A DNA stretch of 6,522 nucleotides. It comes from Pseudomonadota bacterium (lineage in GTDB: Bacteria > Pseudomonadota > Gammaproteobacteria > Burkholderiales > Burkholderiaceae_C). A program made the translations under genes and the position numbers. The notes under the pieces are model-generated. The model ran no database searches, had not been told where the DNA came from, and saw nothing but the letters and a program-made list of their open reading frames with translations. The stretch covers positions 1 through 6,522 of the forward strand of contig JAUPTP010000135.1 in the NCBI GenBank assembly GCA_030918015.1. Direction: 5' to 3'. Positions 1 through 6,522 of the stretch are shown in pieces; the first letter of the stretch is position 1; every line of letters begins with the position of its first letter.

Positions 1-390
1 ATCATCGGCCTGTCGGCGAAGAACGCGATCCTGATCATCGAGTTCGCCAAGGACCTGATGGCCGAGGGCAAGAGCCTGCTGGAGGCGACGCTGACCGCCT
101 GTCACCTGCGCTTCCGCCCGATCATCATGACCTCGTTCGCGTTCATCCTGGGCGTGCTGCCGCTGGCGATCTCGACCGGCGCCGGCTCGGCCAGCCAGCG
201 CGCGATCGGCACCGGCGTGATGGGTGGCATGATCACCGCGACCGTGCTGGCGGTGTTCCTGGTGCCGGTGTTCTTCGTCGTCATCCGCCGCCTGTTCCCG
301 GGCGGCCATGACGTGCCCCATGCGCCGGGACAATTCAGCTCGGCCGCCGATGCCGAACTGGCCGCGTTGCTGAAGGACGACAAGAAGTGA
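1..390 (+). CDS. RND (HAE1 family) multidrug efflux inner-membrane transporter, C-terminal part
   Basis: This is the final 129 codons of an AcrB/MexB-like proton-driven drug exporter; the 5' part lies outside the window and the frame is open from base 1. Such proteins are about 1,040 residues, form inner-membrane trimers, and pump drugs through a periplasmic adaptor into an outer-membrane channel. The visible part covers transmembrane helices 10-12. It opens with [10 protein letters not shown], whose lysine (visible residue 7) matches AcrB Lys940 of the proton relay. The MTS threonine (visible residue 44) matches AcrB Thr978 and Arg37 matches Arg971, so the relay residues in view are intact. 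The GTGVMGGM segment and the VPVFFVV last helix are also typical. A hydrophilic tail of about 30 residues follows, ending in DDKK. The stop overlaps the start of the outer-membrane channel gene. Family assignment is very secure; the substrate and exact pump name cannot be told from this fragment. Confidence 0.96.
   Translation: MIGLSAKNAILIIEFAKDLMAEGKSLLEATLTACHLRFRPIIMTSFAFILGVLPLAISTGAGSASQRAIGTGVMGGMITATVLAVFLVPVFFVVIRRLFPGGHDVPHAPGQFSSAADAELAALLKDDKK
372..377 (+). promoter_or_regulatory. Ribosome binding site supporting the GTG start at 387
   Basis: GAAGGA lies inside the 3' end of the transporter gene, nine bases before the GTG at 387. The ATG codons at 405 and 414 have only weak purine stretches in front of them. 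This favours the GTG, whose last bases overlap the upstream TGA, and implies translational coupling between pump and channel. Confidence 0.55.
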
Positions 391-1808
391 GAGCGAGCGT
401 CGACATGATCTCCATGATTCCCCGCCCCCTGTCGCTGGGCTCGGCCCTGGTGGCGGCGCTGGTGCTGGCCGGCTGCACCAGCCTGGCGCCGCGCCATGAG
501 CGCCCGGCCGCGCCGGTGCCGGGCGAGCTGCCGCTGCCGGCCTCGCTGGCGGCCTCGGCCCCGGCTGCGGCGGCGGCGGCCACCGCCTGGCCGGATTTCC
601 TGAACTCGCCGCCGCTGCAGCAGCTGGTCAAGCTCTCGCTGGAGCGCAACCGCGACCTGCGCGTGGCGGTGCTGAACGTGCAGCGCGCGCAGGCGCAGCT
701 GGGCGTGGCCCGTGCCGACCGGCTGCCCACCCTGGGCGTGGGCATCAGCAACGCGGCCTCGCCCAGCACGACCACCGGCCGGCAGGTGCACACCTACACC
801 GCCGGCGTGCAGCTCAGTGCCTGGGAGGTCGACCTGTTCGGCCGCATCGCCAACCTGGGCGAGGCCGCGCAGGCGCAGGTCCTGGCCAGCGAGGCCGGCC
901 GGCGCAGCGCCGAGCTGACGCTGGTGGCGGGCGTGGCCTCGGGCTGGCTCACGCTGGCGGCCGACACCGAGCTGCTGGCCAGCACCACCCGCATCGTCGA
1001 CAGCCGCACCGAGGGGCTGCGCCTGGCGCAGCTGCGCTTCGACAACGGGGCGGCCTCCTCGCTGGAGCTGCAGAGCGCACGCACGCTGCTCGAGCAGGCC
1101 CGCTCCAGCCGCGCGCAGCTGCTGCGCCAGCGCGACCAGGACCTGAACGCGCTGACGCTGCTGGCCGGCGGCCCGATCCCGGCCGAGCTGCTGCCCGGCG
1201 AGCAGGTCTCGGCCGCGGCCGGCGCGATGCTGGCGCCGGTGCCGGTCGGGCTGTCGTCCGAGGTGCTGCTGCAGCGCCCGGACGTGATCCAGGCCGAGCA
1301 GCAGCTCGCCGCGGCCAGCGCCAACATCGGCGTGGCCCGCGCGGCCTTCTTCCCGCGCCTGACGCTGACCGCCAGCGCCGGCCAGGCCTCGACCTCGCTG
1401 TCGGACCTGTTCAGCGCCGGGCAGTTCGCCTGGACGATGAGCACGCAGCTGCTGGCCACCGTCTTCGACGCCGGCCGCAACCGGGCCAACCTGGACAGCG
1501 CCAAGATCGCCCGCGACATCGCGGTGGCGCAGTACGAGAAGGCGGTGCAGTCGGCCTTCCGCGAGACGGCCGATGCGCTGGCCGGTCTGGACACCTGGCG
1601 CGACCAGCTCGCCGCGCAGCAGGTGCAGCTCGACGCCGCGCGCGAGACCGCCCGCCTGACGGACCTGCGCTACCGCAACGGCGCCGCCAGCGAGCTCGAG
1701 CGCCTGGACGCCCAGCGCAGCCTGCTCTCCACCGAGCAGGCGCTGGTCCAGACCCGCCTGGGCGAGCAGCTCAACCGGGTGACGCTGTGGAAGGTGCTGG
1801 GCGGCTGA
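387..1808 (+). CDS. Efflux outer-membrane channel lipoprotein, NodT/OprM family
   Basis: This 473-residue protein is the outer-membrane factor of the tripartite pump, a trimeric channel through outer membrane and periplasm. A hydrophobic signal peptide ends in a lipobox (LAGC, cysteine 30), so the mature N-terminus should be lipid-anchored. An alanine/proline-rich linker with a polyalanine run follows (about residues 40-67). Two OEP repeats come next, about 70-270 and 295-470. Each has long alpha-helical segments and a beta-hairpin region (about 112-145 and 322-362). Family hallmarks include WEVDLFGRI (146-154), LLQRPDV (294-300) and [12 protein letters not shown] (312-323). Length is normal for the family (about 460-500). 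The GTG start overlaps the transporter stop and has GAAGGA nine bases upstream. ATG codons at 405 or 414 would still leave a working signal peptide, so the exact start is uncertain. Drug specificity is unknown. The next gene is convergent, so this is the last gene of the operon. Confidence 0.95.
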   Translation: MRASVDMISMIPRPLSLGSALVAALVLAGCTSLAPRHERPAAPVPGELPLPASLAASAPAAAAAATAWPDFLNSPPLQQLVKLSLERNRDLRVAVLNVQRAQAQLGVARADRLPTLGVGISNAASPSTTTGRQVHTYTAGVQLSAWEVDLFGRIANLGEAAQAQVLASEAGRRSAELTLVAGVASGWLTLAADTELLASTTRIVDSRTEGLRLAQLRFDNGAASSLELQSARTLLEQARSSRAQLLRQRDQDLNALTLLAGGPIPAELLPGEQVSAAAGAMLAPVPVGLSSEVLLQRPDVIQAEQQLAAASANIGVARAAFFPRLTLTASAGQASTSLSDLFSAGQFAWTMSTQLLATVFDAGRNRANLDSAKIARDIAVAQYEKAVQSAFRETADALAGLDTWRDQLAAQQVQLDAARETARLTDLRYRNGAASELERLDAQRSLLSTEQALVQTRLGEQLNRVTLWKVLGG

Positions 1809-1816
1809 GCCGAAGC

Positions 1817-1837
1817 CGCCGGCCCTGAGCGCCGGCG
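1817..1837. terminator. GC-rich hairpin between convergent genes
   Basis: CGCCGGC and GCCGGCG form a perfect 7-bp stem around a 7-base loop. It lies in the 34-base gap between the channel gene's stop and the stop of the facing DUF4337 gene. Its place suggests a two-way transcription end or mRNA-end stabiliser. No T-run follows on either strand, so intrinsic termination is not demonstrated. Confidence 0.4.
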
Positions 1838-1842
1838 CGGAC

Positions 1843-2421
1843 TCAGAGGTGCAGCATCGCCGCCACGCCCAGGCCGCAGCCGACGGCGGCCACGCCGTAC
1901 ATGCCCACCTCCAGCCAGCGCCGGCGGGTCAGCAGCGCGATGGCCGCCAGCGCGATCGACACCTGCAGCGCGGTGGTCGCCTGCGCCCAGCGGTGGTGCA
2001 GGTGCATCTCGGCGTCGGAGCGCTGGTCCCAGTCATGGGATTCGGCCTCCAGGGCGTCCGCCTTGGTCTTGATCTCGGCCTTCTCCTGCTTGTAGCGGTC
2101 GATCTCCTGCTGGTAGCGCCCGCGCTGGTCCTCGGCCACCAGCACCATCGCCAGCTCGGAGAGGTTCTGCTTGCTGCTCTTGGCCTGGTAGTAGTTCCAC
2201 TGGTTGGAGGCCTCGGTCTTCTTGATCGCGGCGTTGTTCTTGTACAGGCCGGCATTGGCCTGGGTGGCCCCGCCCATGTAGCCGAACAGCGCGCCGACGG
2301 TGGCCAGGATCGCGGTGGTCACCGCGATGCGGCTGGCGAATGCATCCTTGTCGCCGTGCTGGGCGGCGTGCTCGAGCTCATGATCGTGCGGACCGTGGAC
2401 ATGGAAACCGTGACCGGACAT
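1843..2421 (-). CDS. DUF4337 family membrane protein with a histidine-rich N-terminus
   Basis: This 192-residue protein of unknown function matches the DUF4337 pattern: one N-terminal membrane segment (about 31-50), a conserved ASNQWNYYQAKSSKQ stretch (71-85), a charged, probably coiled-coil region (about 86-130), and two C-terminal membrane segments (about 148-165 and 172-190). The central part is therefore expected to lie on one side of the inner membrane. The first 22 residues contain seven histidines (4, 7, 9, 12, 14, 18, 22), a possible metal-binding tail. The start is supported by AGGAG nine bases upstream (2431-2435 on the minus strand). An overlapping ATG at 2429 is out of frame and too close to that site. 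The gene is monocistronic: convergent with the efflux channel gene and divergent from homospermidine synthase. The family call rests on recalled family features; no function is established, and nothing nearby assigns one. Confidence 0.85.
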   Translation of the reverse strand: MSGHGFHVHGPHDHELEHAAQHGDKDAFASRIAVTTAILATVGALFGYMGGATQANAGLYKNNAAIKKTEASNQWNYYQAKSSKQNLSELAMVLVAEDQRGRYQQEIDRYKQEKAEIKTKADALEAESHDWDQRSDAEMHLHHRWAQATTALQVSIALAAIALLTRRRWLEVGMYGVAAVGCGLGVAAMLHL

Positions 2422-2530
2422 CGGGACATGCTCCTGAGGGGGGTGAAGAACGGGCGCGATTGTGCCGCAGCCGCGCGGTCAGCCTGCGGCCAGGGTGCGC
2501 ATGTGAAACTTTCGCACTCAGGGGGAACAC
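2422..2530. promoter_or_regulatory. Divergent intergenic region with an inverted repeat
   Basis: This 109-base gap separates the starts of the DUF4337 gene and homospermidine synthase and must hold promoters for both. I do not see a convincing sigma-70 box pair on either strand. It contains a perfect 7-bp inverted repeat, GCCGCAG (2464-2470) and CTGCGGC (2484-2490), with the palindrome CCGCGCGG (2471-2478) in its loop. A second weaker pair, GTGCG (2495-2499) and CGCAC (2513-2517), lies just before the AGGGGG ribosome binding site (2520-2525) of homospermidine synthase. These could be operators or mRNA hairpins, but GC-rich DNA gives such repeats by chance. Confidence 0.35.
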
Positions 2531-3997
2531 ATGGACACCAGGGACAAGAACGCCTCGCGCGCGACGAGCGCGATCACGCGCATCGTCGTGCTGGGCTTTG
2601 GCAACATCGGCCAGGCCTTGCTGCCGCTGCTGTGCGCGCCGTCGGGGCCGGGCGTGCCGATCCGGCTGATCGACGAGCGCATGCGGCCGGAGCAGATCGC
2701 GCAGATCGAGCGGGCCCGGCCGCCGTCGGGCGGCCCGGTGCCGGGCTGGCGGCGCCAGCGCATCACCCGCGACAACCTGGCCGCGGTGCTGGACGGCGAG
2801 GTCGGGCCGGGCACGCTGGTCATCAACCTGGCCACCTCGATCGGCAGCCGCGACCTGATCGAATGGACGCAGCAGCGCCAGGCCTTCTACCTCGACACCT
2901 GCATCGATCCCTGGGACTACCAGGACGGCGTGCTCGCGCAGGCCGACAACACCAACTACCGCCTGCGCGAGGAGGTGCTGGCGCTGCAGGCGGCCCAGCG
3001 CGCCGGCGGCACGCCGCAGCCGACCGCCGTGGTCGCGCATGGGGCCAATCCGGGGCTGGTGTCGCTGCTGGTCAAGCGCGGGCTGCAGATGCTGGCCGCG
3101 CGCGAGGGCGGGGTCGGGGGCGCGCTGGCACCGCAGACCCCGCTCGACTGGGCGCGGCTGGCCGAGGCGCTGGGCGTGCGCGTCATCCAGATCGCCGAGC
3201 GCGACAGCCAGGCGCCCGCCGGCGGCCGCCGCCCGGACGAGTTCGTCAACACCTGGTCGGTCGACGGCTTCGTGGCCGAGGCGCTGCAGCCGGCCGAGCT
3301 GGGCTGGGGCTCGCACGAGGAGGGCGGCCCGATGGCCGCACGGGTGCATCACCACGCGCAGGGCTGCCGCGCCGCGGTCTACCTCGCGCAGGCCGGCGCC
3401 CACACGCCGGTGCGGTCCTGGAGCCCGGGGGCGGGGGCCTTCACCGGGCGGCTGATCAGCCACAACGAGTCGATCTCGATCGCCGACTTCCTGACCGTGC
3501 CCGATCCCGCGCAGCCCGATCCGCGCCGGCCGCGCTACCGGCCCACGGTGTACTACGCCTACCACCCCTGCGACCTGGCGATGGCGAGCCTGGGGCTGCT
3601 GGCCGAGGGCACGCGCGCGGCCATCCGCGCGCAGCGCGTGCTCAAGGACGAGATCGTCTCCGGCGTCGACGAGCTGGGCGTGCTGCTGCTGAGCGACCGC
3701 CATCCCGCGCTGTGGCTGGGCTCGCAGCTCGACATCGACCGCGCGCGGGCCCTGGCGCCGTGCAACAACGCCACCAGCCTGCAGGTGGTGGGCAGCATGA
3801 TGGCCGCCATCGCCTGGATCGAGGCCCATCCGCGCGCCGGCATCGTCGAGTCCGAGGCGCTGGACCACGACGCTGTCCTGGCGCACGCCGCGCCGTGCTG
3901 GGCGCCGATCGTGCACGCCTTCGCGGACTGGCATCCGCAGCCCGGTCGGGCCGTGCGGCGCTGGACGCTCGACGAGTTCCTGGTCCGGCCCGACTGA
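2531..3997 (+). CDS. hss: Homospermidine synthase
   Basis: This is a 488-residue cytosolic, NAD-dependent enzyme (EC 2.5.1.44) that makes sym-homospermidine by moving an aminobutyl group from putrescine or spermidine onto putrescine. A Rossmann nucleotide-binding motif, GFGNIG, is at residues 22-27. Conserved blocks include GANPG (171-175), IAERD (221-225), VNTWSVDGF (239-247), AELGWG (255-260) and HNESISIADFLTV (311-323). Compared from memory with the Blastochloris viridis enzyme, Trp242 matches the substrate-binding Trp229, Glu223 matches Glu210, Glu250 matches Glu237 and His311 matches His296, so it should be active. Length is close to the family norm (about 475-480). The ATG has AGGGGG five bases upstream. 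It stands alone: no putrescine-forming decarboxylase or polyamine transporter is in view. The next genes are convergent and it ends 16 bases before them. A saccharopine dehydrogenase-like enzyme is the only alternative, made unlikely by the matched blocks. Confidence 0.94.
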   Translation: MDTRDKNASRATSAITRIVVLGFGNIGQALLPLLCAPSGPGVPIRLIDERMRPEQIAQIERARPPSGGPVPGWRRQRITRDNLAAVLDGEVGPGTLVINLATSIGSRDLIEWTQQRQAFYLDTCIDPWDYQDGVLAQADNTNYRLREEVLALQAAQRAGGTPQPTAVVAHGANPGLVSLLVKRGLQMLAAREGGVGGALAPQTPLDWARLAEALGVRVIQIAERDSQAPAGGRRPDEFVNTWSVDGFVAEALQPAELGWGSHEEGGPMAARVHHHAQGCRAAVYLAQAGAHTPVRSWSPGAGAFTGRLISHNESISIADFLTVPDPAQPDPRRPRYRPTVYYAYHPCDLAMASLGLLAEGTRAAIRAQRVLKDEIVSGVDELGVLLLSDRHPALWLGSQLDIDRARALAPCNNATSLQVVGSMMAAIAWIEAHPRAGIVESEALDHDAVLAHAAPCWAPIVHAFADWHPQPGRAVRRWTLDEFLVRPD

Positions 3998-4017
3998 ACC
4001 GGCCCGGCCGGACTCAG
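3994..4017. terminator. Stem-loop spanning both stop codons of a convergent pair
   Basis: CCGGC (3999-4003) pairs with GCCGG (4007-4011) around a CCG loop. The flanking CTGA (3994-3997) and TCAG (4014-4017) extend the stem across small bulges. The TGA stops of homospermidine synthase and of the second SET gene both lie in the outer arms. This could end or protect both transcripts. There is no T-run on either strand, so intrinsic termination is a guess from position. Confidence 0.35.
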
Positions 4018-4571
4018 GCGCGCAGGCGCCGGCGCGGGCCCAGGGAGGACTGCGCCAGCAGCTCGCCCAGCGGCTGCTCGACCTGCAGGTGCCGGCTCCA
4101 GGCCGACAGCACCGCGTCGCGCCAGTGCTCGGGCCGGGCCTGGACATCGTCGGGGCGGATCCAGCGCCGGCAGCACGGCGCGCCGCAGGCGCAGGCGAAG
4201 GCCTCGTGCGCGTCGAGCAGGCCGGCGTAGTCGTTGGTCAGCTCCTCGCCGGCGGCGATGTCGCGCAGCGCGATCTCGACATCGGCCGCGGCGTGCACGC
4301 AGTTGGGCGCGCAGTCATGGTTCATGAAGCGCGTGTTGTCGTGGGTCAGGATGTAGCGGCCGTCGCGCAGGCGGTAGTAGTCGTGGTCGAAGGCCGCCAG
4401 CAGGGCCGTCGACAGGCCCGCGCGCACCCGTGCGGCCTGCTCGGCGGTGATCACCTGGTCGAGCGGATCGAGCACCCAGGTGACCGTGCCCTTGGGGATG
4501 GGCTGCGTGGCGAAGATGCCCAGGCCCTTGGCCGGGCTGGCCAGGCGCAGCGTGGTGTGCGGATGCAGCAT
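4014..4571 (-). CDS. SET-domain protein, probable lysine methyltransferase (second of a tandem pair)
   Basis: This 185-residue protein is almost entirely a SET domain with a post-SET cluster, the fold of AdoMet-dependent protein lysine methyltransferases. The order is GLGIFATQPIPKGT (16-29, the AdoMet-side SET-N motif), RFMNHDCAPNC (81-91, the NHxC pseudoknot motif), GEELTNDY (109-116 region, with the catalytic-type tyrosine 115), and CxCx4C (Cys127, 129, 134). With Cys87 the latter can bind one zinc. After residue 140 a helical, arginine-ending tail follows. I chose the ATG at 4571 over the GTG at 4580. GAGAGG sits eight bases before this ATG, and MLHPxTxLR then aligns with the start of its neighbour. 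It lies 12 bases after the upstream paralogue, so the two are probably cotranscribed. The substrate is unknown; bacterial SET proteins may methylate host proteins or, in pathogens, eukaryotic ones. No signal peptide or secretion signal is seen. The family is secure; enzyme activity is inferred. Confidence 0.9.
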   Translation of the reverse strand: MLHPHTTLRLASPAKGLGIFATQPIPKGTVTWVLDPLDQVITAEQAARVRAGLSTALLAAFDHDYYRLRDGRYILTHDNTRFMNHDCAPNCVHAAADVEIALRDIAAGEELTNDYAGLLDAHEAFACACGAPCCRRWIRPDDVQARPEHWRDAVLSAWSRHLQVEQPLGELLAQSSLGPRRRLRA

Positions 4572-4579
4572 GCCGGGCA

Positions 4580-4585
4580 CCTCTC
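4580..4585 (-). promoter_or_regulatory. Ribosome binding site deciding the start of the second SET gene
   Basis: Read on the minus strand, GAGAGG lies eight bases before the ATG at 4571 and overlaps the TGA stop (4584-4586) of the upstream SET gene. The GTG at 4580 would begin inside this site, so it is a poor start. The overlap with the upstream stop suggests coupled translation. Confidence 0.6.
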
Positions 4586-5177
4586 AGGCCGCCCGCGGCG
4601 GGCTGAAATGGTGGCTGCTCAGGGCCGGGGCGGGCCGTTCGCGCTGCAGCAGCGCGAGCAGCCCGCCGGGGTCGCGCGCGAACGCCAGCAGCGGCTGCGC
4701 CACCGAGCCGGCCTCGGCCAGGGCCTGCGCCACCTCGTCCGCCCAGCGCGACTCCAGACGGAAGACATCGTCGGCCCGGATCAGGCCGCGGCACTGCGGC
4801 ACGCCGCAGCGGCAGCTCAGCGGCTGGACGATGTTGCACAGCGCATATTCGCATGTCAGCTGCTCGCCCGCGGCCAGGTCGCGCGGCGCGATCTCGGCCT
4901 CGTCGCCGAGCGAGAGCATCGCGGGCTGGCAGCTGTGGTTGATGTAGCGGCCGTGGTCCCAGCACAGGATGGTGTCGCCGGTCGCGTCGAGGTAGCCGAA
5001 GTGCGCCAGCGTGGCCTGGTGGGCCGGCGGCAGCTCGGCGCACTGCGCGGGGGTGAGCGCGATGTCCAGGGCGCAGCGCACCCAGACCACGGTGCCGCGG
5101 GGAATCGGGCGGGTCACGAACACGCCGTAGCCGATCACGTCGTCGATCCAGCGCAGCTGGGTATCAGGATGAAGCAT
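4584..5177 (-). CDS. SET-domain protein, probable lysine methyltransferase (first of a tandem pair)
   Basis: This 197-residue protein is a second small SET-domain protein, paralogous to the one downstream. It shows [14 protein letters not shown] (16-29), RYINHSC (77-83, the canonical NHSC motif), GEQLTCEY (104-111, with the catalytic-type tyrosine 111) and post-SET CxCx4C (Cys122, 124, 129). With Cys83 these can form the usual zinc site. Two motifs differ from typical SET sequences: the residues after NHSC are QPAM rather than xPN, and CEY replaces the common DY ending. The C-terminal 60 residues are helical, then proline- and histidine-containing and probably disordered. The ATG at 5177 is the only possible start, since an in-frame TGA lies at 5217-5219 with no ATG, GTG or TTG between. 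It lacks a clear ribosome binding site. The gene is divergent from clpB and leads a two-gene unit. Protein lysine methylation is the likely activity; the substrate is unknown. Confidence 0.9.
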   Translation of the reverse strand: MLHPDTQLRWIDDVIGYGVFVTRPIPRGTVVWVRCALDIALTPAQCAELPPAHQATLAHFGYLDATGDTILCWDHGRYINHSCQPAMLSLGDEAEIAPRDLAAGEQLTCEYALCNIVQPLSCRCGVPQCRGLIRADDVFRLESRWADEVAQALAEAGSVAQPLLAFARDPGGLLALLQRERPAPALSSHHFSPPRAA

Positions 5178-5299
5178 GGGAAAAGTCGCAGCCTGGGGTT
5201 CGGAATGTTCAGATATTCACATCCCGGCGGCCTCTGCGTCCACCTCTTGAAATGACTCGGCAGCCTCCCCACGTGCAGATCAACCGAAGGAGCCCTCCC
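5178..5299. promoter_or_regulatory. Divergent intergenic region between the SET pair and clpB
   Basis: This 122-base region carries a sigma-32 promoter reading right into clpB and must carry the promoter for the SET pair reading left. The left half (about 5203-5220) is notably AT-richer than its surroundings and contains GAAT-N8-ATTC (5203-5218). That fits a minus-strand promoter or operator, but no clear -35/-10 pair is visible there. Confidence 0.4.
5246..5274 (+). promoter_or_regulatory. Sigma-32 heat-shock promoter of clpB
   Basis: A -35 box CTTGAAA (5246-5252) and a -10 box CCCCACGT (5267-5274) are separated by 14 bases. The -35 is a perfect match to the RpoH consensus CTTGAAA, and the -10 differs from CCCCATnT at one defined position. 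Transcription should begin near 5281, giving a leader of about 20 bases that includes the GAAGGAG ribosome binding site (5286-5292), seven bases before the ATG. clpB is a known RpoH-regulon gene in proteobacteria, which supports the reading. Confidence 0.88.

Positions 5300-6522
<1,223 letters not shown>

Noticed and set aside
566..581. A GCG/CGG triplet repeat in the outer-membrane channel gene
   Set aside because: It is a short run encoding a polyalanine part of the N-terminal linker and needs no explanation beyond low-complexity coding.
2378..4147. A minus-strand open frame of 589 codons opposite homospermidine synthase
   Set aside because: It mirrors a well-recognised enzyme gene on the other strand and has no recognisable domain.
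1849..4230. A plus-strand open frame of 793 codons across the DUF4337 and homospermidine synthase genes
   Set aside because: It is antisense to one gene and out of frame over the other. Its product is low-complexity Arg/Ala/Gly sequence, typical of shadow frames in GC-rich DNA.
4014..5177. The possibility that the two SET genes are one gene split by a frameshift
   Set aside because: Each has its own complete SET and post-SET motifs and a matching N-terminus, so they are duplicated genes rather than fragments.
5203..5218. Reading GAATGTTC/GATATTC as a eukaryote-like heat-shock element
   Set aside because: Bacteria lack that factor, and the clpB sigma-32 promoter nearby already explains heat control.
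4089..5255. A plus-strand open frame of 388 codons opposite the SET pair
   Set aside because: It is antisense to two recognisable SET domains and its product has no domain features.

Overview
The window is GC-rich, densely packed chromosomal DNA. Codon choice and protein similarity suggest a betaproteobacterium, most likely order Burkholderiales; the genus cannot be fixed from the sequence alone. It holds seven protein genes, two of them cut by the window edges. I see no RNA genes, insertion sequences, CRISPR arrays or phage genes.

Layout, left to right. (1) Positions 1-1808, plus strand: the last 129 codons of an AcrB/MexB-type RND efflux transporter, then a complete NodT/OprM-type outer-membrane channel lipoprotein. 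Their stop and start codons overlap, so this is the distal end of a tripartite multidrug efflux operon. (2) Positions 1843-2421, minus strand: a small membrane protein of the DUF4337 family with a histidine-rich N-terminus. (3) Positions 2531-3997, plus strand: a homospermidine synthase, which makes the polyamine sym-homospermidine, with its active-site residues conserved. (4) Positions 4014-5177, minus strand: two tandem, paralogous SET-domain proteins, probable lysine methyltransferases, 12 bases apart and apparently translated together. (5) Positions 5300-6522, plus strand: the start of clpB, the disaggregase chaperone, behind a near-consensus sigma-32 heat-shock promoter.

Genes alternate in direction. 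The two convergent junctions (1809-1842 and 3998-4013) are very short and carry GC-rich hairpins without a T-run. The two divergent junctions (2422-2530 and 5178-5299) hold the regulatory DNA. Only the efflux pair and the SET pair are clear cotranscribed units. The rest look like independent housekeeping or accessory genes.

The most unusual item is the SET-domain pair, divergent from clpB. SET proteins are mainly eukaryotic histone methyltransferases. Here two diverged copies both keep the catalytic tyrosine, the NHxC motif and a post-SET zinc-binding cysteine cluster, and their substrate is unknown.
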